From NCBI GenBank assembly GCA_963720725.1, contig CAVRGN010000003.1, positions 1,426,001 through 1,490,000 on the forward strand: 64,000 bases of DNA, written 5' to 3'. The notes beneath the pieces are model-generated. The model had not been told where the DNA came from. It searched no databases and saw only the letters and a list, made by a program, of their open reading frames with translations. The DNA comes from Benzoatithermus sp963720725 (lineage in GTDB: Bacteria > Pseudomonadota > Alphaproteobacteria > Geminicoccales > Geminicoccaceae). This document shows positions 53,378 to 62,502 of this stretch, one piece after another; position 1 is the first letter of the stretch, and each line of letters begins with the position of its first letter. The translations under genes and the position numbers were made by a program.

Positions 53378-55584
53378 GCGAACAGCCTCGTCTCGGCCAG
53401 CGGGATGGCGCCGTCTCCCCATTGCGCCGTGCGCTGCACGGGAGCAGCCAGGGGAATGGCGGCGCCGCCCCGGGCATAGAGCGGGAACCGGTCGAGCGCC
53501 ATGCTCTCCTCCAGGCGGAGCGGCCCCACATGACGCTGGCCGGTGTGCCAGTCGTGCCAAACGCCCTCGGGCAGATAGACCGTGACCCGGCCGCCGGGGA
53601 ACAGCACCGGCGCCACCAGCAGGTCGGGCCCGAACAGGTACTGGGTGTCGAAGGCGTGCGCCTCGCGCGCCGGCGGGAAGGCCAGCGCCATGGGTCGGCA
53701 CAAGGGCATGCCCGTGGCGCAGGTTTCCTCGAGGCAGCGCTCGATGTAGGGGATCAGGGCGTAGCGCAGCGCCAGCGCGTCGCGGACATGGACCAGAGCG
53801 GCCGGCCCGAACCGCCAGGGCGCGCGGTCGCCAATGCCGTGGAAGCGCATGTGCGAGGCGAACACGGCGACCTGGCACCAGCGCACGAACAGCTCCGCGT
53901 CGGGCTCGTCGCCGTAGAATCCGCCGATGTCGGTGGCGTACCAGGGATTGCCCGAAGCGGCCCAGGACAGCATGCCGCGGATCGAGGCCGCGAGCCCGCC
54001 CCAGTCCGCCTGCGGGTCGCCGCCCCACTGCACCGGGTAGCGCTGCGAGCCCGCCCAGCCGGATCGCGCGAAGACGAGCCCCTGGCCGAGCGCCTGCCGC
54101 CGCGCCTCGAACACGCATCGATTGTAGAGGAGTGCGTAGACATTGTGCAGGCGCGGACCGCGATCGCCGTTGAAGGCGACGCAGTCCGGGTCGTCCGGCA
54201 CCTGCTCGCCGAAGTCCGACTTGACGACGTCGACACCCACCGCGAACAGCGCCGCATGCTGATCGCGCCACCAGGTGAAAGCGGCGGGATTGGTGAAGTC
54301 GACGAGGCCCGACGCCGGCAGGGGCGTGAGCACGCCGCCGAACGGCGCCGGATCCCAATGATGCACCCACGGCCTGCCGGTACGCGCGTCCGTGAGCAGG
54401 AATCCGCGCCGTGCCAGCTCGCCGAACAGCGGGTTGTGGATCGAGACCAGCGGATATTCCCAGCAACAGACCTTGAACCCGAGCGCGCGCACCTCGGCGA
54501 GCACTCGGCCGGGCTCGGGATAGCGCTCGCCATCCCACTGGAAAGCGAAGCGGGTCCGGGTCTCCTGCCATGCCCGCCCGTCGAGCGTGATCGTGTCCAT
54601 GGGCAGGTCCAGCGCTCGGACGTTGCGCGCGGCGGCGACCAGCTCCTCCGGGTCGCGGTAGTAGGCCTTGGACAGCCAGGCGCCGAGGCTCCAGCGGGGC
54701 ACCGGCGCCGGCCGCCCGGTGAGCCAGGTGAACCGCTCGATCACGTCGGCCGGATCGGCGGCGGCGATCAGGAACAGGTCCAGCCGCTCGTCCTCGACCT
54801 CGATGGTGTAGGAGCGGTGCGAGAACGGCGCGAAGCCGACCCCGTGCACCACCCGTCCCGGCGTATGCACGAACAGCCCCCAGCCGCGCGGCGACCAGGC
54901 CAAGGGACAGTTCTTGTAGGAGATCTCGGCATTGACCCCGAGCGCGTCCTCGTTCCACGAGGTGATCAGCTGCCCGCGATGGTCGAGCCGGCTCCATTTC
55001 TCGCCGTGGCCGTAGACCGGCTCACCCTCCGCGAGGTCGATGGCGCAGAAGTAGCCGCGCTCGGTCGCCGCGAACCGCGGCAGGCGATAGCGGCGGCGGA
55101 AATGCGCGTCCTTGGGCGGGCCCAGCAAGGTGATGCCGTCGCGCGCCAGGGTGACCAGAAAATCCTGGGCGGTGACCGACACCGCCATCGCCTCGGCGCG
55201 CAAGGTCACCGCACCGGCTGCAAGCGTCGCCTCGATCGGCGGGCTCTGCGGTCCAGCGGCGAGGATGCCGTAGTCCGGCAGTTTCGCGGCTCCGATGGCC
55301 AGCCGAACGATTCCGGACGCGAATATCTCCAGCCGGAACGGCCCCCGCTCCGTGCTGCCGATCGCGGTGCCGTCGACGAGCGCAAGGCCCTCGAGGTTCA
55401 GCTCCGCGAGCCGGTCCATGCGCAGCTGGTTCAAGCTGGAGCGCCGATTCCGGGCGACCAGGTGGGCGACCTCGCGCCCGTGTCGGCCGCCATGCTGCGC
55501 ACTGGCCGGCTGGCTGGCGAAGGGTGCGTCATCCTGCGTCCGATGTTGCAGCACTGTCGCGAGCAGGACGCCGTCGTAGGGCAT
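53374..55584 (-). CDS. Glycoside hydrolase family 31, alpha-xylosidase/glucosidase type
   Basis: 736 aa retaining glycosidase. Nucleophile Asp in VDVVKSDFGEQVPDD near residue 452, acid/base Asp in PVQWGGDPQADWGGL near 515, substrate regions LSWAASGNPWYATDIGGF and YLFGPDLLVAPVLFPGG. The segment resembles YicI (FKTDFGERIP, HWGGD), so alpha-xylosidase is favoured over alpha-glucosidase. The start is uncertain: 55584 gives a GC3-rich extension, with an alternative ATG at 55419. No signal peptide, so it probably acts on imported oligosaccharides. Confidence 0.87.
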   Translation of the reverse strand: MPYDGVLLATVLQHRTQDDAPFASQPASAQHGGRHGREVAHLVARNRRSSLNQLRMDRLAELNLEGLALVDGTAIGSTERGPFRLEIFASGIVRLAIGAAKLPDYGILAAGPQSPPIEATLAAGAVTLRAEAMAVSVTAQDFLVTLARDGITLLGPPKDAHFRRRYRLPRFAATERGYFCAIDLAEGEPVYGHGEKWSRLDHRGQLITSWNEDALGVNAEISYKNCPLAWSPRGWGLFVHTPGRVVHGVGFAPFSHRSYTIEVEDERLDLFLIAAADPADVIERFTWLTGRPAPVPRWSLGAWLSKAYYRDPEELVAAARNVRALDLPMDTITLDGRAWQETRTRFAFQWDGERYPEPGRVLAEVRALGFKVCCWEYPLVSIHNPLFGELARRGFLLTDARTGRPWVHHWDPAPFGGVLTPLPASGLVDFTNPAAFTWWRDQHAALFAVGVDVVKSDFGEQVPDDPDCVAFNGDRGPRLHNVYALLYNRCVFEARRQALGQGLVFARSGWAGSQRYPVQWGGDPQADWGGLAASIRGMLSWAASGNPWYATDIGGFYGDEPDAELFVRWCQVAVFASHMRFHGIGDRAPWRFGPAALVHVRDALALRYALIPYIERCLEETCATGMPLCRPMALAFPPAREAHAFDTQYLFGPDLLVAPVLFPGGRVTVYLPEGVWHDWHTGQRHVGPLRLEESMALDRFPLYARGGAAIPLAAPVQRTAQWGDGAIPLAETRLFA

Positions 55585-55691
55585 GAGGCCCGTCGCCTCA
55601 ACCGGCCGCGCGCGTTCGAGCCGGTTGCTCTTGACCGGGTCGCTGCGGCGGCCCGATCGTCCCGGCAGGAAACGTCCAGGGAGGCAGGGTC

Positions 55692-56435
55692 ATGCGGCTC
55701 GAGGGGAAAACCGCGATCGTGACCGGCGGCGGCTCCGGGTTCGGAGAGGCGATCGTGGCCGGGTTCGCGGCCGAAGGTGCCAAGGTGGTGGTGGCCGACA
55801 TCGACCGCGCCGCCGCGGAGCGGGTGGCCGCGGCCACGCCGGGCGCCCTCGCGGTGGAATGCGACGTCACCCGCGACGAGGACACGCGAAGGATGGTCGA
55901 GGCGGCGACCGGCGCCTTCGGGCGGCTCGACATCCTGGTCAACAATGCCGGCGTCTCGCACTGGAACCAGAAGCTGACGGAGGTCAGCGAGGCCGATTTC
56001 GACCGGGTCTACGCCGTCAACGTCAAGTCCCTGTTCTGGGCGGCGAAGCACGCCGTACCGGTGATGGCGGCCCAGGGCGGCGGCGCCATCGTCAACACCG
56101 CCTCCACCGCCGGGCTGCGTCCGCGGCCGGGCCTGTGCTGGTACAATGGCAGCAAGGGTGCGTGCATCCTGATCACCAAGTCGATGGCGGTCGAGCTGGC
56201 GCCGATGAGGATCCGGGTCAACGCGCTGTGCCCCGTCGCCGGCGAGACCCCGCTGCTCGCGCATTTCATGGGCGGCGACACACCGGAGAATCGGGCCCGC
56301 TTCGTCGCCACGGTTCCGCTTGGCCGGCTGAGCACGCCCGCCGACGTGGCTCGCGCCGCATTGTGGCTGGCATCGGACGATGCCGAGTTCATCACCGGCG
56401 TGGCGCTCGAAGTCGACGGCGGGCGCTGCATTTGA
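55692..56435 (+). CDS. SDR-family oxidoreductase
   Basis: 247 aa. TGGGSGFGEAI at residues 11-21, NNAGVSHWNQ near 84, catalytic Ser in VNTASTAGLRP near 138 and Tyr/Lys in WYNGSKGACIL near 153-157. Glucose-dehydrogenase-like family, substrate unknown. Divergent from the GH31 gene (108 bp), so the two could share a control region and a sugar pathway. Confidence 0.86.
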   Translation: MRLEGKTAIVTGGGSGFGEAIVAGFAAEGAKVVVADIDRAAAERVAAATPGALAVECDVTRDEDTRRMVEAATGAFGRLDILVNNAGVSHWNQKLTEVSEADFDRVYAVNVKSLFWAAKHAVPVMAAQGGGAIVNTASTAGLRPRPGLCWYNGSKGACILITKSMAVELAPMRIRVNALCPVAGETPLLAHFMGGDTPENRARFVATVPLGRLSTPADVARAALWLASDDAEFITGVALEVDGGRCI

Positions 56436-56445
56436 CGCCGATCCG

Positions 56446-57564
56446 TCAGTTGGTCGCCTCATCCACCGGCAGCGGGTGGTAGCTGCCGTCCTGCCAGATC
56501 TGCCACTGCCAGACCGCACCTTCGACGTCGCCCTTCGGGTCGAACGAGACCCGGCCCAGCACGCTGTCGAACCAACCGCGGTGCAAGGCCTCGGTGACCT
56601 GCCTCGGCTCGACGCTGCCCGCGCGAGCGGCCGCCGCAGCCCACACCTGGACGGCAGCGTAGGCGCCGAGGCCGGCGGGCACCGGCGGCAGGCCCTCGGC
56701 CCGGAACGCCTCCAGCACCGCGGCTGCTCCGGGCTCGTGGCTGGGGTCGCGACGGGCGGTGAACACGGTGCCGTCGCCCGCGTCGCCCGCAATCGTCCAG
56801 AACTCGTCCATCTCGAGCCCGTCGCCGCCGACGAACTGTAGCATCATTTGCCGCGCCTGAGCCGCCTTCACGATGTGCCCGGCATCGGGGCCATAGCCGC
56901 CGACATAGAGGACCCCGACCTTCGCCCGGTCCACCTGATCGAGGAGGGTGCGGGGATCTGCCTCCCCCGCCGTGTAGGTGGCGAACAGCGCTTCCCGGAC
57001 GCCCAGGGCATGCAGCCGTTTGCGCGTCCGTTCGGCGAGGTCGCGGCCGTAGGTGCTGCCGTCGTGGACGATGCCGATCGGCCGCCGCGGCCGCTGCGCC
57101 GCGAGCCAGTCGCCGGCGATGCGTGCCTGCACGTCGTCGCGGCCGATCAGCCGGAAGATGTTGGGCCGGCCTTCCTCGGTGAGCAGCGGGTGGGTGGATT
57201 CGGTGGTCATCATCGGAATCCCCGCCGCCTCGTAGATCGGTGCCGCCATCAGCGAGGAATGGGAGCAGCGGTGTCCGACCACGAAGCGGACCCCGGCGGC
57301 GATCAGGTCCAGGGCTGCGGTCACGGCGCGCTCGGTGCCGCAGGCGTCGTCTGCAGCGACCAGCTCGACCTTGCGGCCAAGCACGCCGCCGGTGCCGTTG
57401 AGCCGATCGACCGCGAGCCGGACCGCCGAGCGGGCGCGCTCGCCGGAGGCGGCGTATGGCCCCGACAGGGAATTGGCGACGCCGATGCGCACCGGCTCGC
57501 TGCCGAGCGCCGACGCCGTCAGGATCGACATCATGAGAAATGCGCGGCCAAGGTGAGCGAACAT
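56446..57564 (-). CDS. ABC transporter substrate-binding protein, LivJ/AmiC type
   Basis: 372 aa periplasmic type I binding protein: signal peptide of about 22 residues, then VRIGVANSLSGPYAASGERA, GHRCSHSSLMAAPIYEAAGIP near 97, and GVLYVGGYGPDAGHIVKAA near 210. Family members bind branched-chain amino acids, amides or urea. I prefer the ATG at 57564 because GGAGGT stands 7 nt upstream; an in-frame GTG at 57573 overlaps that site. No permease or ATPase gene is adjacent. Confidence 0.83.
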   Translation of the reverse strand: MFAHLGRAFLMMSILTASALGSEPVRIGVANSLSGPYAASGERARSAVRLAVDRLNGTGGVLGRKVELVAADDACGTERAVTAALDLIAAGVRFVVGHRCSHSSLMAAPIYEAAGIPMMTTESTHPLLTEEGRPNIFRLIGRDDVQARIAGDWLAAQRPRRPIGIVHDGSTYGRDLAERTRKRLHALGVREALFATYTAGEADPRTLLDQVDRAKVGVLYVGGYGPDAGHIVKAAQARQMMLQFVGGDGLEMDEFWTIAGDAGDGTVFTARRDPSHEPGAAAVLEAFRAEGLPPVPAGLGAYAAVQVWAAAAARAGSVEPRQVTEALHRGWFDSVLGRVSFDPKGDVEGAVWQWQIWQDGSYHPLPVDEATN

Positions 57565-57652
57565 CGCGGTCACCTCCGGTCTGGCGATGGTGCCCGACCA
57601 TATCGGGCAGTTTGCGACGGAAGTAACCTAGCAGGACGGCCGCACCCGCATG

Positions 57653-57666
57653 TGTGAATATTCACA
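57653..57666. promoter_or_regulatory. Perfect AT-rich palindrome, candidate operator
   Basis: TGTGAATATTCACA, 14 bp, fully symmetric, in the intergenic region between the leftward binding-protein gene (start 57564) and the rightward VOC gene (start 57832). The layout TGTGA-N4-TCACA suits a dimeric repressor or activator. No regulator gene is adjacent. Confidence 0.55.
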
Positions 57667-57831
57667 TTCACGGCTCGATCGTCACTCCGCTCCGCGATTT
57701 ATGATCGGACATCGAACATGGTGGCGCTGGATTTCGATGGCGCGCGGGCCTAACACGCCGAGCGCAGGGTTCTATCAGGTCCCGTTCATGCCGGATGCGC
57801 TCGCCGCGGGCGCGTCGAGGGAGTTTGCCCG

Positions 57832-58323
57832 ATGAGCCGTCCGATCGATCCCGCCGCCCGGATCGGCCATGTCCATCTCAAGGTCGCCGACCTCGAGCGT
57901 GCGTTGGGCTTCTATTGCGGCGTGCTCGGCTTTGCGCTCACCCAGCGCTACGGCCAGGAGGCCGCCTTCGTCGCGGCCGGCGGCTACCATCACCATATCG
58001 GCCTGAATACCTGGGAGAGCCGTGGCGGCCATCCGCCGGCGCCGGGTGCCACCGGACTGTTCCACCTGGCGGTACTCTACCCTTCGCGGCCGGCGCTCGC
58101 CGACGCTCTGCGGCGCCTGATGACCGCGGGCGTTCCGCTCGACGGCGCCAGCGACCATGGCGTCAGCGAGGCCCTCTATCTTCGCGACCCCGACGAGAAC
58201 GGCGTCGAACTCTACCGGGACCGCCCCGAGAACGCGTGGCCGCGCACCGCCTCCAACGAGCTCGCCGTGCACACCCGGCGCCTCGACCTGGAGGATCTGC
58301 TGCGCGAGCCGCCGCTGGTCTGA
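57832..58323 (+). CDS. VOC family protein, catechol-2,3-dioxygenase-like
   Basis: 163 aa with one visible VOC module: RIGHVHLKVADLERALGFYCG with His near residue 14, HHHIGLNTWESRGG near 58 with a His, and YLRDPDENGVELYRDRP with Glu near 128. The metal set resembles single-domain extradiol dioxygenase (CatE-like) or glyoxalase proteins; the reaction cannot be set by sequence. AGGGAG lies upstream of the ATG. Confidence 0.8.
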   Translation: MSRPIDPAARIGHVHLKVADLERALGFYCGVLGFALTQRYGQEAAFVAAGGYHHHIGLNTWESRGGHPPAPGATGLFHLAVLYPSRPALADALRRLMTAGVPLDGASDHGVSEALYLRDPDENGVELYRDRPENAWPRTASNELAVHTRRLDLEDLLREPPLV

Positions 58324-58406
58324 GGCCCAGCACCACATTCTGTTGCCTCCGAGGCCCGCTGCGGCCACAAGGGCGCCCATCGTCTGCGACCACCCCGGGA
58401 CCCGGC

Positions 58407-59504
58407 ATGGGCTTCAACTGCGGTATCGTCGGCCTGCCGAATGTCGGCAAGTCGACCCTGTTCAACGCCGTCACCAACACCACGGCGGCAGCGGCGGCCA
58501 ACTACCCGTTCTGCACCATCGAGCCTAACGTCGGCCGGGTACCGGTGCCCGACCCGCGGCTCGACACGCTGGCGCGGCTGGCAAAGTCGGCGAAGACGGT
58601 GCCTACTCAGCTGGAGATCAAGGACATCGCGGGCTTGGTCCGTGGCGCGTCGAAGGGCGAGGGTCTGGGCAACAAGTTCCTGGGTGCCATCCGTGAGGTC
58701 GACGCGGTCCTGCAGGTGCTGCGCTGCTTCGAGGACCCCGACATCACCCACGTCGAGGGTGACGTCGATCCGCTGCGCGACGCGGAGCTGATCGAGACCG
58801 AGCTGCTGCTGGCCGACCTGGAAAGCCTGGAACGGCAGAAGGAAGCGTTGGTCAAGCGGGCGCGGGGCCAGGACAAGGAAGCCAAGGCGCGGCTCGATCT
58901 GCTCGATCGCATCCTGCCCGACCTGGAGGCCGGCAAGCAGGCGCGCGCCCTAACGCTGACGGACGAGGACCGATCGCTGCTGGCAGGCTTCAACCTGCTG
59001 ACCGCCAAGCCGGTGCTCTACGTCTGCAACGTCGACGAGGGCTCGGCCGCCACCGGCAACGCGCTCACCGAGCGGGTGGCGGCCCTGGCCGAGGCGCAGA
59101 GGGCGCGCCAGGTCGTGATCTGCGCGGCGATCGAGGCCGAGCTGTCGGCGCTGGCGGCGGACGAGAAGGCCGAATACCTCGCCAGCATCGGCCTGGCCGA
59201 GCCGGGGCTGAACCGGGTCATCCGCGAAGGCCACGAGCTGCTGGGCCTGCTCACCTTCTTCACCGTCGGGCCGAAGGAGGCCCGCGCCTGGACCGTGCAT
59301 CAAGGTGCGACCGCCCCGCAGGCGGCGGGCGTGATCCACACCGACTTCGAGCGCGGCTTCATCTGCGCTGAGGTCATCGCCTACGACGATTTCGTCCGGC
59401 TCGGAGGCGAGCAGGCGGCCAAGGAGCAGGGCCGGATGCGCCTGGAAGGCCGCGACTACGTGGTCCAGGACGGCGACGTCTGCCACTTCCGCTTCAACGT
59501 CTGA
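58407..59504 (+). CDS. ychF: Redox-regulated ATPase YchF
   Basis: 365 aa Obg-family P-loop protein that binds ATP. G1 GLPNVGKSTLFNAVTN at 8-23, G3 DIAGLVRGASKGEGLGNKFL near 72, and NVDE in place of the GTPase NKxD motif near 210, the feature that favours ATP. C-terminal TGS domain. Associated with ribosomes and stress responses in other bacteria. The cyclase gene begins 1 nt after its stop. Confidence 0.95.
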   Translation: MGFNCGIVGLPNVGKSTLFNAVTNTTAAAAANYPFCTIEPNVGRVPVPDPRLDTLARLAKSAKTVPTQLEIKDIAGLVRGASKGEGLGNKFLGAIREVDAVLQVLRCFEDPDITHVEGDVDPLRDAELIETELLLADLESLERQKEALVKRARGQDKEAKARLDLLDRILPDLEAGKQARALTLTDEDRSLLAGFNLLTAKPVLYVCNVDEGSAATGNALTERVAALAEAQRARQVVICAAIEAELSALAADEKAEYLASIGLAEPGLNRVIREGHELLGLLTFFTVGPKEARAWTVHQGATAPQAAGVIHTDFERGFICAEVIAYDDFVRLGGEQAAKEQGRMRLEGRDYVVQDGDVCHFRFNV

Positions 59505-59505
59505 C

Positions 59506-61365
59506 ATGAGCCCGCCCGGCCTGTCGCCGAGCGAAAGGTCGGGCGCCGGAACGCACGATGAGACGGGGAGCCTGCTGCGGCGGCTGGCCGTGACGCTGCG
59601 CATCACGCGGGCGCGCCTGCCCCTGGCGGTGGCGCTCGCTTTGGCATTCGGCCTGATGCTGCTGGCCGCCCTGGCCGTGGTCCTCGGGCTCGCCTTCTAT
59701 GCCGGCACGGCCAACACCCGCCAGCTCCTGGCCGACCGCTCCAATCTCTTGCTCGACACGCTCGAGAACCGCATCAACTCGTTCCTGAGCCCGGTGGCGT
59801 CCCAGCTGCAGGTGATCGCCGAGGAGATGCAGCAGAACCCGGAGCCGTCATCGCTGCTCGAGCGCCGCTCCGCCCTGCACGGCATCCTCGCCGCCACGCC
59901 GCAGGTGCTCGGGGTCTTGTTCGTGACGCAAGACCTGAAGGCCTACCGCTATCTGCGCGAGACCGGTGCCGAGCCGGTGGAGGACTGGTCGGACAATGCG
60001 GAGATGAAGGGCTATCTGGCCGACGCGAGGCTCGGCCGCGGCGTGGTCTGGGGTCCGCCCACCTGGAGCAAGGAACTCGACCAGACGATCATCAACGCCA
60101 ATCTGACGATCGCCAAGGACGGCAGGCTCTACGGCATGCTGTTCGCCGCGGTCGGACTGAAAACCATGGTGGAGTATGTCGACCAGCTGTCGGCTTCGGT
60201 CGGCCAGCCCGTGTTCGTGCTCCAGGGCCGCAGCCGCGTGGTCGCCGTGCCGGGGCTCAACCCCTCGCTGGTCGGACCCGATCGGCCATTGCCGCTGCTG
60301 GCGGAGGTGGGCGACCCGGTGCTGGCGGCCATGTGGGCCGGCTCGACGGAGGCGGCAGAGATCTTCGACCGCGGCGTTCGTGGCACGGCAAGGCTGGTGG
60401 AGACGCCCGAGCGCGCATGGCTGGTGCTGTTCCGGGAGATCGTGGGCTTCGGCGACGAGCCCTGGATCGTCGGCACCTATCTTCCCGCCAGCATCGCCGG
60501 CGCGGAGGTCCGCCGGCTGTGGCGCGCCCTGATCTTGAGCCTCGCTTGTCTGGCGGCTGCGGTCGCCATGACCTTCTGGCTCGGGCGGCGAATGGCGCGA
60601 CCGGTCGAGCGCTTGGCGCAGGCGGCCGGGTTCGTGCAGCGGCTCGAGCTCGCCGCCGTGCCCGTCCTGCCGCGCAGCCACATCAAGGAGCTCGACCAGG
60701 CCGCGCGCGCGTTCAACGCCATGCACAACGGCCTGGCCTGGTTCGAGACCTACGTGCCGCGCAGGCTGGTCGGCCAGCTCATGGCCAACCCGTCCCCGGA
60801 TGTGGTGGCCTCGCGCGAGATCGAGGTCACGGTGATGTTCACCGACATCGTCGGCTTTTCGCGCCTGGCCGAGCAGCTGGACGCCGCCGCCGCCGCGGCT
60901 TTGCTCAACCAGCACTTCGAGCTGCTCGCGGGCTGCGTCGGCGAGACCGACGGAACGGTCGACAAGTTCCTGGGCGACGGCATGATGGCGTTCTGGGGCG
61001 CACCGGTGCCGCAACCCGACCACGCCGCGCGGGCCGTGCGCAGCGCCATGCTGGTGCAGGACCGGCTGCGCACCGTTACGGGTTTCCCGCCGCTGCGCCT
61101 GCGCATCGGCCTGCATACCGGGCCCGCGCTGGTGGGCAATATCGGCGCACGCGACCGGCTCAACTACACGCTGGTCGGCGACACCGTGAACGTGACCCAG
61201 CGGCTGGAGCAGCTCGGCAAGGAGATCGCGCCGCTGGAAGCGATCGTCATCCTGGCGAGCGGCTCGACCGCGGCGCACGCCGCTGGCCTGTGCACGGTGG
61301 AGCCGCTGGGTCCGCGCCAGCTGCGCGGCCGTGACGAGACCGTCGAGGTGTTCCGCCTGAGCTAG
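59506..61365 (+). CDS. Membrane-bound class III adenylate/guanylate cyclase
   Basis: 619 aa. Helix at about residues 40-66, an extracytoplasmic sensor (dCACHE-like, with LGRGVVWGPPTWSKEL) to about 340, a second helix (ALILSLACLAAAVAMTFWLG), a HAMP-like linker, then a cyclase domain. Metal Asp residues in VMFTDIVGFSRLAE and DGTVDKFLGDGMMAFWG, transition-state Asn/Arg in LVGDTVNVTQRLEQL. The Lys in DKFLGD favours cAMP. Directly after ychF, so probably cotranscribed. Confidence 0.9.
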   Translation: MSPPGLSPSERSGAGTHDETGSLLRRLAVTLRITRARLPLAVALALAFGLMLLAALAVVLGLAFYAGTANTRQLLADRSNLLLDTLENRINSFLSPVASQLQVIAEEMQQNPEPSSLLERRSALHGILAATPQVLGVLFVTQDLKAYRYLRETGAEPVEDWSDNAEMKGYLADARLGRGVVWGPPTWSKELDQTIINANLTIAKDGRLYGMLFAAVGLKTMVEYVDQLSASVGQPVFVLQGRSRVVAVPGLNPSLVGPDRPLPLLAEVGDPVLAAMWAGSTEAAEIFDRGVRGTARLVETPERAWLVLFREIVGFGDEPWIVGTYLPASIAGAEVRRLWRALILSLACLAAAVAMTFWLGRRMARPVERLAQAAGFVQRLELAAVPVLPRSHIKELDQAARAFNAMHNGLAWFETYVPRRLVGQLMANPSPDVVASREIEVTVMFTDIVGFSRLAEQLDAAAAAALLNQHFELLAGCVGETDGTVDKFLGDGMMAFWGAPVPQPDHAARAVRSAMLVQDRLRTVTGFPPLRLRIGLHTGPALVGNIGARDRLNYTLVGDTVNVTQRLEQLGKEIAPLEAIVILASGSTAAHAAGLCTVEPLGPRQLRGRDETVEVFRLS

Positions 61366-61372
61366 AGCGGCC

Positions 61373-62245
61373 TCACGCGACCACGCGGCGGTAGAGGTGC
61401 CACGTAGCGTGGCCGAGCACGGGGATCACCACGATCAGCCCCAGGAGCAAGGGCAGCGAGCCCAGCACCAGTCCCCCGGCGACGATCAGTCCCCAGACCG
61501 CCATCGGCACGGGATTGGCGGCGCAGACCCTCAGCGAGGTGGTGATCGCCGTCCACAAGCCGGTGTTGCGGTCGAGCAGCATCGGGAACGAGACCACGCT
61601 GATCGCCAGGACCAGTACGGCGAACAGGAACCCGACGCCGATCCCCACGACGATGAGATCGCGACCGGCCGCAGTGGAGAAGATGTCCCGGTAGAACGCC
61701 CCGAGGGAGGCGATGCCTTCCTGGCCCATCGTCGCCAGGTAGATGGTGTGCGCGGTGACGATCCAGAGCAGGAAGATCGCGAGCAGGATGATGCCGAGCA
61801 CGAGGATGGCGCCGAACTGCGGCGTCGCCAGCACGCCGAACGCGTCTCCCCAGCGGACGGCGGCGCCCTGCTCGCGGCGGCGGCTCATCTCGTAGAGGCC
61901 GACCGCGGCCACCGGACCCAGGAGCGCGAAGCCGGACACCAGCGGGAACAGGAGGGGTATGACGTCGTAGTTGAACACGGACCAGGCGAGCACGAAGCCG
62001 GCCAGCGGATAGAAGACGCACAGGAAGATCACGTCGCTGCGGCAGGCGGCGAAGTCCTGCCAGCCCTTGGCCAGCACCTCGCGCAGATCACCGACCTCGA
62101 TCCGGCGGATCGCGGGCGCGGCGGCATCCGACGGCGCCTCGATGCCACGCACCGCCTGGCCGGTGTGCTCCACTGCGGCGCCGGCCGTCCTCAGCTGGTC
62201 CAAGCTCCATTCCACTGGATTTCGGATGTGGTCACGGTCGGCCAT
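61373..62245 (-). CDS. DUF2189 membrane protein
   Basis: 290 aa of the DUF2189 family. Residues 45-60 carry the family start (IRRIEVGDLREVLAKGWQDF), then about six membrane helices including VIFLCVFYPLAGFVLAW and ILVLGIILLAIFLLWIVTA. The function is unknown; such genes are often near respiratory or regulatory genes. Convergent with the cyclase. Confidence 0.85.
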   Translation of the reverse strand: MADRDHIRNPVEWSLDQLRTAGAAVEHTGQAVRGIEAPSDAAAPAIRRIEVGDLREVLAKGWQDFAACRSDVIFLCVFYPLAGFVLAWSVFNYDVIPLLFPLVSGFALLGPVAAVGLYEMSRRREQGAAVRWGDAFGVLATPQFGAILVLGIILLAIFLLWIVTAHTIYLATMGQEGIASLGAFYRDIFSTAAGRDLIVVGIGVGFLFAVLVLAISVVSFPMLLDRNTGLWTAITTSLRVCAANPVPMAVWGLIVAGGLVLGSLPLLLGLIVVIPVLGHATWHLYRRVVA

Positions 62246-62502
62246 GCTCGCTTACTCCCCTGTCGTGAACTCGTTCAGCCCTCGTCGCGGATGCCGCCCC
62301 TCGACGCGTTCCGGCTCTGCCCGGATACGCCGCTATCGCTGATAGCATGATACACCGGCGATCGTCGCGCGCGGGGAACGGGCAGGATCCGCAAAACCCC
62401 GCCGTCCTTGCCCATCACCTTGTCGCGAGACAGGACGCCCGCGGTTCCTGTCCCATTGCGCCGGATCTCAGCGCCACGCAGGTCGCGCCTGAGCCGCCCG
62501 AG

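Noticed and set aside
53317..55722. 801-codon rightward open frame opposite the GH31 gene
   Set aside because: The catalytic motifs of GH31 are on the other strand; this frame has no family features.
62332..62346. GCTATC-GCT-GATAGC hairpin
   Set aside because: Six-base stem between two leftward genes without further symmetry; too weak to name an operator or terminator.
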